Assembly: GCF_023715535.1 (NCBI RefSeq)
Contig: NZ_JAMBOI010000014.1
Location: 1 to 64,000 of the forward strand
Reading direction: 5' to 3'
DNA from: Sporosarcina luteola
GTDB lineage: Bacteria > Bacillota > Bacilli > Bacillales_A > Planococcaceae
Length of the DNA stretch: 64,000 bases
The translations under genes and the position numbers were made by a program. The notes beneath the pieces were generated by a model. The model searched no databases and was not told where the DNA came from. It saw only the letters and a list, made by a program, of their open reading frames with translations. This document shows positions 9,709 through 17,760 of this stretch, in pieces; the first letter of the stretch is position 1; every line of letters starts with the position of its first letter.

Positions 9709-10045
9709 TTCTGATCCTCCTATATATAAGAAAGTTAGTTGGCCACAAATCGACAATTCGACAAGACCAAGTACTAACAATTCTATCAGAAGTTAAAAGA
9801 ATTTGCGCTATAAATATAATAAACAAATTCTTCAACATAATATTGTTCTATTTTTATTCTGAAGGTTCCAAATTAAACTCCTATGTTTTTTGAAGTTTGT
9901 AAAGGGAATAGTATCAGTAACCCCGACATTTTTCAGACAAATTCCAGCGATTCCATTTTGAATTTCCAATAATAGAAGAGGGTTTATTCAATCTATATCG
10001 AAGTTAGTAAATGTAAATATAAATATATTGGATGGAGTGATTGGA
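9709..10045. other. AT-rich divergent intergenic region, ald / usp
   Basis: A 337-base stretch without a gene. It holds the 5' leader and candidate promoter of ald on the minus strand and the upstream region of the usp gene on the plus strand. No convincing promoter for usp was found: there is no GTTT-N12-14-GGGTAT match for sigma-B. No RNA gene is evident. Confidence 0.5.
9807..9835 (-). promoter_or_regulatory. Candidate sigma-A promoter of ald
   Basis: On the minus strand TTGAAG (-35, 9830-9835) is followed after 17 bases by TATAGC (-10, 9807-9812), about 100 bases upstream of the ald start. The -10 is imperfect. Confidence 0.4.
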
Positions 10046-10495
10046 ATGGTATTAAAATACGAGCAGATTATCGTGGCTGTGGATGGATCTAAAGAATCCA
10101 GTTGGGCATTCAAGAAGGCAATGGGCATTGCAGCGCGCAATGACGCAACATTGAACTTGGTGAACATCATTGATACTCGTTCCTATGCGGCGGTTGAAGC
10201 ATACGATCGGTCCATCTCGGAACGAGCACATAAATTTGCCGAAGATCTGCTAACGGAATACAAGCAAGAAGCAGAGGCAGCCGGGTTGAAGAAGGTAAAC
10301 ATCGTCGTGGAATACGGTTCCCCGAAAACGATGATTTCCCGCGATTTATCGAAAAAGCTTAGTGTGGATCTCATCATTTGCGGTGCTACCGGTTTGAACA
10401 AAGTAGAGCGCTTCCTTATCGGCAGCGTATCCGAAAATATAGTCCGCTCAGCGGCTTGCGACGTTCTTGTCGTCCGTACACCGGAAGGAATTTGA
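10046..10495 (+). CDS. Universal stress protein, UspA family
   Basis: A 149-residue single-domain Usp protein with an alpha/beta Rossmann-like fold. IIVAVDGSKESSWAF forms the first strand and nucleotide loop. The C-terminal GATGLNKVERFLIGSVSENI fits the G-2X-G-9X-G-S/T ATP-binding motif, so it should bind ATP. The role in stress survival is inferred from the family. The start ATG has GGAG eight bases upstream; a TTG six codons earlier is open but lacks a site. It is monocistronic, divergent from ald and closed by a hairpin. Confidence 0.9.
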   Translation: MVLKYEQIIVAVDGSKESSWAFKKAMGIAARNDATLNLVNIIDTRSYAAVEAYDRSISERAHKFAEDLLTEYKQEAEAAGLKKVNIVVEYGSPKTMISRDLSKKLSVDLIICGATGLNKVERFLIGSVSENIVRSAACDVLVVRTPEGI

Positions 10496-10502
10496 CAAAC
10501 AA

Positions 10503-10544
10503 GATAAGAACCTGCCCCTTATGCCGGGCAGGTTCTTGTCTTTC
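10503..10544 (+). terminator. Intrinsic terminator of usp gene
   Basis: Long stem with arms AAGAACCTGCCC and GGGCAGGTTCTT starting eight bases after the stop, followed by a short TTTC tract. The weak U-tract lowers certainty. Confidence 0.7.
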
Positions 10545-10578
10545 GAAAATTTTAAGTAGTCCACTGTATTATGTATGT

Positions 10579-11223
10579 CTACTCTCCTCCGTGTTCTTCG
10601 ATGATTTGCATGGCAATGCCTGTCAACTCGTCATGTTCAGTAAATCGTTCAGATAGCATATCGGTAAGTATATGTTCCAGGAAGTATTTCACACAATTCA
10701 TATCTTGAAACAACAGGATTGTACGTAATGCCTCTTCGTATATCTCTAAAAACAAAGGCTCGGGATTAGCCTTTTGAATTTCACCAAATGCTTCATAGAG
10801 CAAATCGATTTTATCAGCTACAGATAGAATGCGCCCTTCCAATGTCTCATCTTTACCCTCACTAAATCGCTCCAAATAAATGGCTTGAAACTCTTGTGGA
10901 AGTTCCTTTTCCACGAACTTCCTCGTCATTTCTTCCTCGACTTCACTGAATAACTGCTTCAACTCTTGCGAAGCATATTTTACAGGCGTCTTTATATCCC
11001 CGGTAAAAAGTTCCGCGTAATCATGGTTCAATGCCTTTTCATATAGAATTCTCCAGTCAACTTTCTGGCCGCAATCCTCTTCAACTGTGCCAAGAAATTG
11101 AGCAATTTTCGCCACCTTAAAGGAATGACTGGCGACGGTATGGTGCTGATATTTGAACTTTCCTGGACAACGAATAATTTGTTCTAAATCAGAAAGACTT
11201 TTAAAGTATTGATGTACACCCAT
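10579..11223 (-). CDS. HD domain hydrolase, YfbR-like
   Basis: Soluble HD-domain protein of about 214 residues. The metal-binding pattern is present: HHTVASHSFKVA (first His and HS pair), NHDYAELFTGD (HD doublet) and VADKIDLLYEAFGE (last Asp). These are typical of YfbR-like 5'-deoxynucleotidases that dephosphorylate dNMPs; that activity is inferred from the family. The start is uncertain. I prefer MGVHQYFKSLSDLEQI because GGTGAT lies seven bases upstream, while the frame stays open to 11280. It converges with the usp gene and lies downstream of ytxK, where B. subtilis carries ackA; no ackA is seen here. Confidence 0.8.
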   Translation of the reverse strand: MGVHQYFKSLSDLEQIIRCPGKFKYQHHTVASHSFKVAKIAQFLGTVEEDCGQKVDWRILYEKALNHDYAELFTGDIKTPVKYASQELKQLFSEVEEEMTRKFVEKELPQEFQAIYLERFSEGKDETLEGRILSVADKIDLLYEAFGEIQKANPEPLFLEIYEEALRTILLFQDMNCVKYFLEHILTDMLSERFTEHDELTGIAMQIIEEHGGE

Positions 11224-11383
11224 CTTTTTCATCACCGCTTCTGTATTATTTGAGGACTTGAACATTTCCACACAGTACAATCATAATTACGTCTTGTAAA
11301 TGCTTTCCCCTATTCTCACTAAAGTATGCAGGAAAGGGATAATATACACAGCCAATTCAATACTCCTACTCATTGAACGCCAT

Positions 11384-11424
11384 GCAAAAAACCCTTCAAA
11401 TCCATGAAAGGATAAGAAGGGTTA
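11384..11424 (-). terminator. Intrinsic terminator of ytxK
   Basis: Stem AACCCTTC / GAAGGGTT, with a smaller inner TCC/GGA pairing in the loop. On the minus strand it is followed by TTTTTTGC. It lies about 50 bases after the ytxK stop. Confidence 0.75.
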
Positions 11425-11470
11425 ATTAAGATACAATAAATTAAAAACAATAATCGGATATCAACAGCAC

Positions 11471-12391
11471 TTATAATTCCTCACTTACCCAGTCCTCAAT
11501 CTGTTCGAGGAACCGGGACATCGCTAGTTTATCTGACATATTCGGCACTTTTGAGAGCAGTACATCCGGCTTTGCTTTCATTTCAGCATACGGCTTCTGC
11601 AGGATGAAAAGGCTCTTTTCGTGTGCGGCGCTTCTGAATAAGGATTCCGGTAATTGGAGGACCGCCCTGATGACAGCATTCTTTTTCAAATAGCGATGAA
11701 GTTCTGCTGATTGATCTGATTCGAAAAGGGATGAAGGCGTTAGGAAAATCGCATATCCACCTTCCCTCAAGTGATTCATCGATTGTTCAATGAATAGATG
11801 ATGGGCAAACGCATGTCCTTCCGCCGGCATCATTTCAAAGCTGATGGCATTGTCGTCATCAGGATAATAGCCGACTGGAAGATCACATACGACCAAGTCA
11901 ACAGGATCTACGAGCAAAGGACGCAATGCATCCTGAACGAAAAAGCGTACAGGCTGTTCCAGAAGTTCAGCAGTGATGGCAGATAATCTGACGAGTAGTT
12001 CATCAATTTCCACCGATGTCGCCGTTGCTTTATCTCCGATTGCATTCATGACTGTGAACAGCAAATTGCCCGTTCCTGCTGCTGGATCAAGCAAGGTAAC
12101 TTGCTCTTTGTGCTGCATCAACTTGTTTGCAAAATGCCCGATGAGCATGCCAATCGCATCTGGTGTCATCTGATGATTCGGTTGAGCTTGCTCTTTCATC
12201 CCTTTCAGGACAGCGAGCTGAATTCCTCTTCGGATTTCCTCTTTTGTCACGGAAGGAGACAATCGGGGCATTCTTTCCCCTGACAGCCATTCCTGACATG
12301 CTTCAATGACTGCTTCCAAATAAAGGTCTTCATTGTTAGATTCTGCGTGTTCATTTAAAAATGTAAAGATCTGTTCAGTATTTGTTACCAT
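11471..12391 (-). CDS. ytxK: YtxK, class I SAM-dependent N6-type methyltransferase family
   Basis: 306-residue protein resembling the catalytic part of type I restriction methylases (HsdM-like). The SAM motif DPAAGTGNLLF is at about 100. The position of the catalytic NPPY motif reads DLPVGYYPDD, as in B. subtilis YtxK from memory. Replacing NPP with DLP makes classical adenine methylation doubtful, so its substrate is open. There is no specificity or restriction subunit nearby, so it is not an R-M system. AGAGGG precedes the ATG. It lies 86 bases downstream of tpx and probably shares its message. Confidence 0.88.
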   Translation of the reverse strand: MVTNTEQIFTFLNEHAESNNEDLYLEAVIEACQEWLSGERMPRLSPSVTKEEIRRGIQLAVLKGMKEQAQPNHQMTPDAIGMLIGHFANKLMQHKEQVTLLDPAAGTGNLLFTVMNAIGDKATATSVEIDELLVRLSAITAELLEQPVRFFVQDALRPLLVDPVDLVVCDLPVGYYPDDDNAISFEMMPAEGHAFAHHLFIEQSMNHLREGGYAIFLTPSSLFESDQSAELHRYLKKNAVIRAVLQLPESLFRSAAHEKSLFILQKPYAEMKAKPDVLLSKVPNMSDKLAMSRFLEQIEDWVSEEL

Positions 12392-12446
12392 TTCGTATCC
12401 CTCTAATCCAAAATATAGCTTGCTAAAAACCTTTTATAACGGAATA

Positions 12447-12472
12447 TGGCCCACCCGTTGCCGAGTGGGCCA
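12447..12472 (-). terminator. Hairpin between tpx and ytxK
   Basis: Stem TGGCCCAC / GTGGGCCA just after the tpx stop. On the minus strand no T-run follows directly, so it may be a weak terminator or a 3'-protecting or processing hairpin within a tpx-ytxK message. Confidence 0.4.
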
Positions 12473-12477
12473 CGTTA

Positions 12478-12984
12478 TTATTTTGTCAATTCGTTTACGG
12501 CTGCAATCGCCTTTTCGTAATCTGGATGGTCTGTGCCTTCCATTACATACTCGACATAAGTGACTGTATCGTCCTTGTCGACTACGAAGATGGAGCGAGC
12601 TAATAGCCGCAGCTCTTTCATGACGACACCGTACGCTTCCCCGAATGAAAGGTCGCGGTGATCCGACAATGTCTGGACATTGCTGACACCTTCCGCAGCA
12701 CCCCATCTCGCTTGCGCAAAAGGAAGATCGACGGATATCGTTAGCACTTCCACATCGTCTCCGAGTGAAGTCGCTTCCTGGCTGAATTTTCGCGTCTGTT
12801 CAGAACATACACCAGTATCGATGGATGGAACAACGCTTATCAATCTGATTTTCCCTTTTGAATCATTCAGCGTAACCGGTTGTAAATCGTTGGATAGTAC
12901 TGTGAAATCTGGAGCTTTGTCGCCTACTGTTACTTCTTTACCGAGCAATGTGACCGGATTTTGTTTGAAAGTGACATTTACCAT
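12478..12984 (-). CDS. tpx: Thiol peroxidase Tpx lacking the resolving cysteine
   Basis: Periplasm-independent, cytoplasmic thioredoxin-fold peroxidase that reduces hydroperoxides. Its 168 residues match the Tpx family throughout: [11 protein letters not shown], the peroxidatic site PSIDTGVC (Cys60), and [16 protein letters not shown]. The family normally has a resolving Cys in DLPFAQ-RWC. Here the sequence is [14 protein letters not shown], with Gly95 at that position, and Cys60 is the only cysteine in the protein. It should therefore act as a 1-Cys enzyme needing an external thiol. It follows yteJ by 33 bases, within the probable sppA-yteJ-tpx-ytxK cluster. Confidence 0.94.
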   Translation of the reverse strand: MVNVTFKQNPVTLLGKEVTVGDKAPDFTVLSNDLQPVTLNDSKGKIRLISVVPSIDTGVCSEQTRKFSQEATSLGDDVEVLTISVDLPFAQARWGAAEGVSNVQTLSDHRDLSFGEAYGVVMKELRLLARSIFVVDKDDTVTYVEYVMEGTDHPDYEKAIAAVNELTK

Positions 12985-13017
12985 GAAGACGCCTCCTATT
13001 CATTTCAATTCATTCTA

Positions 13018-13602
13018 CTAAACAATTGTTCCTGCTTGCAACTCTTCACCCTTGCGCTCCTGCCTCGTTTCAATTACTTCCCTTTCAAATGCTTGTTCAT
13101 GGATGACGTATGTGTCAGCAAAAAGGTCATGTAACGCTTCCTTTTTAGGCATGAAGGCAACGAACAGATAAGGGATGGTAAGAAGCTTTGAAATGAAGCG
13201 GCCAATTACTTCCCTGAAGAAAACTGTTGCCCACGTAAGTTTTCCGCCGTCTTTTGTGACAACTTTTATCCCCAAAATCATCTTTCCTACCGTCTGACCT
13301 GTAAATTTTGTCATAAGTGCAAAATAAGCAAGGAAAAGGATAAGGAGTGTGACTTTGTATGGGCTGAATAAAAGAAAAGATGGATTTGAAATTTTAATAT
13401 CCAGAACCCTGAATATAGGTTTGATGAAGATTCCGCTGATTGATGATACGACAAGCAAGTCAATGATATATGCCCAGAAACGTGTCCAAAAACCGGCAAA
13501 TTTCGGTATGAATCGCTCCTTCTGGACAATCTCATATGCAGGGAGGCGTACTGCTTCAGGTATATCGTTCATCGGCTGGTTATTTTCAATATGATCCGTC
13601 AT
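13018..13602 (-). CDS. yteJ: RDD family membrane protein YteJ
   Basis: 194-residue integral membrane protein with the RDD signature: Arg and Asp in FWTRFWAYIIDLLVVS (first helix) and the last Asp in HDLFADTYVI. Three or four helices are predicted (about 38-60, 83-101 and 140-155). It directly follows sppA with 14 bases between. In B. subtilis the sppA-yteJ pair belongs to the sigma-W envelope-stress regulon and protects against lantibiotics, YteJ acting as an inhibitor of SppA. The same role is inferred from the conserved pair and the upstream sigma-W-like promoter. AGGAGG precedes the ATG. Confidence 0.88.
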   Translation of the reverse strand: MTDHIENNQPMNDIPEAVRLPAYEIVQKERFIPKFAGFWTRFWAYIIDLLVVSSISGIFIKPIFRVLDIKISNPSFLLFSPYKVTLLILFLAYFALMTKFTGQTVGKMILGIKVVTKDGGKLTWATVFFREVIGRFISKLLTIPYLFVAFMPKKEALHDLFADTYVIHEQAFEREVIETRQERKGEELQAGTIV

Positions 13603-13616
13603 GCCCTATCCCCTCC

Positions 13617-14621
13617 TTATTTTTCACCATACAAGTACATCATCCGCGGCGCATCGTAATCTGAAAGCAATTTCCCGATAAGTTCAGACTCAATATTGCG
13701 TCCGAAAAGATTGCCGACCTTCACTCCGAAAAGCGAGCCAAAGCTATCCATCGGCGCGTATTCAAAAACTGTAGCGTTCTCCAACTTGTAATCAGCCTTC
13801 ATTGCATCGATGACATCGCCCATCTTTCCGAAATCGTCTGCAAGACCGGATTCAATCGCCTGTCTGCCATTCATGATACGGCCATCCGCGATCTTTTTAA
13901 CTTGTTCTGTCGACATGTTACGGCCTTCTGCAACAATCGCCACAAATCGTTCGTAAGAGTCATTGATCATTTCTTGAAGCATATTGTGCTCTTCATCTGT
14001 CATTTCGCGAGATCCGCTCATGATGTCTTTGTAAGGGCCTGTTTTGATCGTATTGAAATCAATCCCGTATTTTTCCGCAAGCTTTGCATAATTAACGCTT
14101 TCCATGATGACCCCAATTGATCCCGTAATCGTTTCAGGGTGCACAAAGATTTTTTCGGCAGGAGCAGATACATAATAACCTCCGGATGCGGCAAGTCCTC
14201 CCATTGCTACGTAAACGGGAATTTCCCTATCAATCTGGATCGCCTTGATGGCATCATAAATATCCGATGATTCCACCACTCCACCGCCTGGCGTGTTCAC
14301 CGAAAGGACGATGCCCTTAATCGTTTGATCGTTCAAAATCTCAGTAAGCTGTGACATGAACATTTGGTGATTGTAACCGCCTGATGCGAACAAGGAACTC
14401 CCGACATCCTGGATGACGCCATCCAATGTAAGAACGGCAATCCGATCCCTGCCTTTTCCTTGTTCGATGACCACTTCGCTATAGCCTGTTTTTCCTGCAG
14501 CCATTTCTTCCATTAAGCCGCTGAAATCCCTCGTGAATAAATACGAAAGTGAGTTAATGCCTATTGAAATGAATACAAGTACTGCAGCTACGATGATCGC
14601 AATCCACCGTTTTATTGCCAT
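13617..14621 (-). CDS. sppA: Signal peptide peptidase SppA
   Basis: Membrane-bound Ser/Lys protease that digests leftover signal peptides. It has 334 residues: one N-terminal membrane anchor (about 4-24), then the ClpP-like catalytic domain. The nucleophile is Ser in GGLAASGGYYVSAPA and the general base is Lys in TGPYKDIMSGSR. Short SppA proteins of this kind form octameric domes. The frame opens at 14651, but GGGGGA sits nine bases before the internal ATG giving MAIKRWIAI, which I chose. It is first in sppA-yteJ. Confidence 0.94.
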   Translation of the reverse strand: MAIKRWIAIIVAAVLVFISIGINSLSYLFTRDFSGLMEEMAAGKTGYSEVVIEQGKGRDRIAVLTLDGVIQDVGSSLFASGGYNHQMFMSQLTEILNDQTIKGIVLSVNTPGGGVVESSDIYDAIKAIQIDREIPVYVAMGGLAASGGYYVSAPAEKIFVHPETITGSIGVIMESVNYAKLAEKYGIDFNTIKTGPYKDIMSGSREMTDEEHNMLQEMINDSYERFVAIVAEGRNMSTEQVKKIADGRIMNGRQAIESGLADDFGKMGDVIDAMKADYKLENATVFEYAPMDSFGSLFGVKVGNLFGRNIESELIGKLLSDYDAPRMMYLYGEK

Positions 14622-14655
14622 TATGTAATTCCCCCTTCTTTCTTCCACCATTGTA

Positions 14656-14682
14656 TACGTTTCGTACCCGATAAATGTTTCA
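14656..14682 (-). promoter_or_regulatory. Sigma-W-like promoter of sppA-yteJ
   Basis: On the minus strand TGAAAC (14677-14682), a 17-base spacer and CGTA (14656-14659), about 35 bases before the sppA start. It matches the sigma-W (ECF) consensus TGAAAC-N16/17-CGTA. The same pair of genes is a known sigma-W target in B. subtilis. Confidence 0.75.
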
Positions 14683-14684
14683 TT

Positions 14685-15602
14685 TTACTTGGAAGGATGA
14701 TGAGCGCTCCTTTTTGTCGCGATCGATTCATAAACCTTTGAAACCGTGAAGAGGATAAGTGCCGACCATATCAATGAAAATGATAATAGTTCAATCCCGC
14801 CAAATGATTCCTTGTAGACGACTACGCCCAGGAACAACATGAGCGTCGGTGCGATGTATTGAATGAAACCCGCGACATATAACGGAATCATCCGCACTCC
14901 TTTTGCGTACATGACGAGAGGAAGTGCAGTCCCGATGCCTGTAAGGATGAGAAGAATATCTGTTTTCACATCCGCATGTAAAAAGACGGCTTGCCCTTTC
15001 ACGAAAAGGAATATGTAATAGCCGATTGCGAATGGCGTAATGAATAATGTCTCGATTGCCAGTCCCCGAAGCGCATCCAATTTAATGTTTTTCTTAATGA
15101 ATCCGTAAATCGCGAACGTAAATGCAAGACATAAAGCGATCCACGGAAATTTTCCGTATGAAACCGTCAGGATGATGACACCCGTAAAGGCAAGTAGGAA
15201 AGCGATTTTCTGTGAGGAGGAAAGTCTCTCCTTCAGAAAGAAAATGCCGAGCAAAACGGATACAAGAGGATTGATATAATAGCCAAGGCTCGTTTGTACG
15301 ATGTAATTATGATTGACCGCCCATATGTAGGTGAACCAATTTCCTGAAATTAACACGGTTGCGATAAATAGTCCCCAAAATTGGGACTGGCTTTTCCATA
15401 GCTCCTTGATGTCACTAAGTAGCTCTCTGCCATTTTTCATGAGCAAAACTACAAGGACTGTGGAAACGAATGCCCACACGATTCGTCCCGTTAAAATTTC
15501 ATCACTTTGTACATGTTCAAGATGTTTCCAATAAATCGGCATGAATCCCCAAAAGAGAAAGGCTCCGACGACCCATAGGACACCACTTTTTTCAGACTGC
15601 AT
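14685..15602 (-). CDS. rarD: RarD family permease, EamA/DMT transporter
   Basis: 305-residue integral membrane protein with ten predicted helices and two EamA halves. The N-terminal stretch GVLWVVGAFLFWGFMPIYWK is the RarD signature, and LGYYINPLVSVLLGIFFLKE closes the first half. The family is annotated from chloramphenicol sensitivity in Pseudomonas; the actual substrate is unknown. AAAGGAGGG precedes the ATG. It sits alone between mbcS and the sppA promoter, transcribed like its neighbours. Confidence 0.88.
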   Translation of the reverse strand: MQSEKSGVLWVVGAFLFWGFMPIYWKHLEHVQSDEILTGRIVWAFVSTVLVVLLMKNGRELLSDIKELWKSQSQFWGLFIATVLISGNWFTYIWAVNHNYIVQTSLGYYINPLVSVLLGIFFLKERLSSSQKIAFLLAFTGVIILTVSYGKFPWIALCLAFTFAIYGFIKKNIKLDALRGLAIETLFITPFAIGYYIFLFVKGQAVFLHADVKTDILLILTGIGTALPLVMYAKGVRMIPLYVAGFIQYIAPTLMLFLGVVVYKESFGGIELLSFSLIWSALILFTVSKVYESIATKRSAHHPSK

Positions 15603-15663
15603 TCAGGCACCCTCCTTTCGAATAGGACAATTATAGTCCTTCCAAAACCGTTCGTAAACCCAT

Positions 15664-15702
15664 CAAGGAAAAACCGTCCATGCCATTCCGGCTTTGGACG
15701 GT
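15664..15702 (-). terminator. Intrinsic terminator of mbcS
   Basis: Stem ACCGTCCA / TGGACGGT, followed on the minus strand by TTTTCC. It lies about ten bases past the mbcS stop. Confidence 0.85.
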
Positions 15703-15711
15703 ATAAGTGAT

Positions 15712-17286
15712 TCATTTATTCTGTTCTTGCTTTCTCAATTCTACGCGCATGATTTTACCGGAGGCCGTCTTCGGCAATTCACTCAAAAACTCGATTTTTC
15801 TCGGGTATTTATAAGGAGCTGTAAGTGTTTTCACGTGCTCCTGTAATTCTTGTACAAGATTGTCATCTTGCTTCATTGCAGGATCGCGTAGGACGATGAA
15901 GGCTTTGACGATGCTTCCCCTCACTTCATCGGGACTGCCGACAACTGCACATTCACGTACTGCGGGATGCTTCGTCAGCGCATCTTCAACTTCAAACGGA
16001 CCGATCGTATAACCTGAACTGATGATAATATCATCGCCGCGCCCTTCAAACCAGAAGTAGCCATCCTCATCGAGCCGTGCACGATCCCCCGTAACGTAAT
16101 ATTCGCCCCTAAACTGCATTTTAGTCCTTTCAGGGTCATTCAAATATTCTTTGAAAAGGGCAGGCGTCGAAATGTGGACAGCAATATCGCCCACCTCTCC
16201 GGCAGAAACCGGATTGCCTTCATCATCGATGATGTCCACACAGTTCCCTGGAGTCGGTTTCCCCATCGAACCCGGTCTGGCTTCCATTCCTAACATTGTT
16301 CCGACAAGCAGGGTATTTTCCGTTTGTCCATACCCATCCCTGACCGCAAGATTGAAAGTCCTCTCAAAAATATCGATCACTTCCCTGTTCAACGGCTCGC
16401 CTGCTGATACAGCACTGCGAAGGGAGGAAAGGTCGTAGTCCTGTAAATTTTCGGCTTTTGCGATGAACCGGTATTCCGTTGGCGTACAGCATAGCACGTT
16501 CACTGCATATTTTTTCATTAAATCCAAATACGTATTCACATCGAATTTCCCGTCATAAACAAGTCCTGTCGCTCCGCTGCCTAGAACGGAAAGGAATGGT
16601 GACCATATCCATTTTTGCCATCCCGGTGCAGCGGTCGCCCATACGACATCTCCTTCCTCAATGCCAAGCCAGTTTGGTCCCGCGGTCCGTAAATGTGCAT
16701 AGGCCCAAGCGTGTGTATGAACGACTCCTTTCGGCTTTCCTGTCGTACCTGAAGTATACGACAGGAAAGCCATATCCGTCCCCTTCGTATTGGGAACTTC
16801 AAAATCAGAAGAGGCCGATTCCATCATTCGTGTCAATGATTTTTGTCCATCTTTTGCTTCACCTATAACAAATAATTGGACGTCTTGTAGATTTTCCACG
16901 TCTTCAAACTGATCCATGAATGCGTCATATGCAATGATCGCTTTAGCCTGACTGTGTTCCAACCTATATTCAATATCCGAAGAACGAAGCATTTCAGAGC
17001 TTGGAATGACAACAATCCCTGCCATCAATGCTCCGATATATGTTACATATGCATCAATTGTCCGGGGGACCATGACAAGGATGACATCCCCTTTGCCCAA
17101 GCCGTTTTGGATAAAAACATTCGCGCACTTTTTCGCTGAAGTCATTAATTCATCGTATGTAATTTCCTTTTCCTGTCTATCCGAACTGATATAAATGAGC
17201 GCGCGCTTTTCCTTGCCAGTAGCGTACTTTTCAAATTCAGAAACAAGATTATAGTTCTCCGGTGCAAGTAAATCTTCACGTTTCAT
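15712..17286 (-). CDS. mbcS: Acyl-CoA synthetase MbcS (YtcI-like)
   Basis: ATP-dependent acyl-CoA ligase of the ANL superfamily, 524 residues. In related Bacillales it activates branched or medium short-chain carboxylic acids, such as 2-methylbutyrate, to prime anteiso fatty acids; the substrate is inferred here. The P-loop-like LSYTSGTTGKPKGVVHTH is at about 177. The adenylate motif GYGQTEN, the hinge GDRARLDEDGYFWFEGR and the catalytic PKTASGKIMR near the C terminus are intact. Position next to sspA and thiI matches ytcI in B. subtilis. GGGGG precedes the ATG. Confidence 0.88.
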   Translation of the reverse strand: MKREDLLAPENYNLVSEFEKYATGKEKRALIYISSDRQEKEITYDELMTSAKKCANVFIQNGLGKGDVILVMVPRTIDAYVTYIGALMAGIVVIPSSEMLRSSDIEYRLEHSQAKAIIAYDAFMDQFEDVENLQDVQLFVIGEAKDGQKSLTRMMESASSDFEVPNTKGTDMAFLSYTSGTTGKPKGVVHTHAWAYAHLRTAGPNWLGIEEGDVVWATAAPGWQKWIWSPFLSVLGSGATGLVYDGKFDVNTYLDLMKKYAVNVLCCTPTEYRFIAKAENLQDYDLSSLRSAVSAGEPLNREVIDIFERTFNLAVRDGYGQTENTLLVGTMLGMEARPGSMGKPTPGNCVDIIDDEGNPVSAGEVGDIAVHISTPALFKEYLNDPERTKMQFRGEYYVTGDRARLDEDGYFWFEGRGDDIIISSGYTIGPFEVEDALTKHPAVRECAVVGSPDEVRGSIVKAFIVLRDPAMKQDDNLVQELQEHVKTLTAPYKYPRKIEFLSELPKTASGKIMRVELRKQEQNK

Positions 17287-17415
17287 CTAATTTCCCCCTT
17301 TTCGTCTATCACAATTATACAAACGTCTTGTGGAAATTTCAAAACATATTCATTTTTCTTGCAAGGCGTATGAATAACCTATCCATTCGAGGTGAAGAAT
17401 GAGGTGTAATGCAAC

Positions 17416-17448
17416 TAAAAGAAAAACTGCCCCGGAAAACCGGGACAG
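17416..17448 (-). terminator. Intrinsic terminator of sspA
   Basis: Stem CTGTCCCGG / CCGGGGCAG with a TTTT loop, followed on the minus strand by TTTTTCTTTT, 18 bases past the sspA stop. Confidence 0.9.
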
Positions 17449-17465
17449 CTGGCGTGCGTCTGTTA

Positions 17466-17675
17466 TTATTGTTGGAAACCGTTCATTTGTTGTTGGGCTT
17501 GACGCACTAATCGCTTAGTAATTTCTCCGCCGACGGAACCGTTGGCACGCGATGTGGAGTCTGCTCCAAGGTTTACACCAAATTCTGCAGCGATTTCGTT
17601 TTTCATTTGGTCAAGCGCTTGTTGTGCCCCTGGAACTAGAAGTTGGTTTGAGTTGCCGCTGTTGTTGTTAGCCAT
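17466..17675 (-). CDS. sspA: Alpha/beta-type small acid-soluble spore protein
   Basis: 69-residue SASP that coats DNA in the dormant spore and shields it from UV and heat. Both family blocks are present: [20 protein letters not shown], containing the germination protease (GPR) site after Glu in EIAAEFG, and [16 protein letters not shown]. The N-terminal Asn/Ser-rich segment is typical. The start is set by AGGAGGTGAG before the ATG at 17675; the frame is open to 17792 but that part lies over the promoter. Expression should be confined to the forespore through the sigma-G promoter upstream. Confidence 0.97.
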   Translation of the reverse strand: MANNNSGNSNQLLVPGAQQALDQMKNEIAAEFGVNLGADSTSRANGSVGGEITKRLVRQAQQQMNGFQQ

Positions 17676-17699
17676 GTTGTTCTCACCTCCTTGTGCATA

Positions 17700-17728
17700 T
17701 AGAATGGACCGTTTCCGGAAATTCATGC
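17700..17728 (-). promoter_or_regulatory. Sigma-G promoter of sspA
   Basis: On the minus strand GCATG (17724-17728), a 17-base spacer and CATTCTA (17700-17706) match the forespore sigma-G consensus GHATR-N17/18-CATWHTA at every position. It ends 24 bases before the start codon. Confidence 0.88.
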
Positions 17729-17760
17729 AGGAGGCTAAAATGGTAATTATTGCCCTTATA

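Noticed and set aside
11471..12391. Restriction-modification system around ytxK
   Set aside because: No specificity or restriction subunit is nearby and the NPPY motif is replaced by DLPVGYY; it is the conserved chromosomal YtxK.
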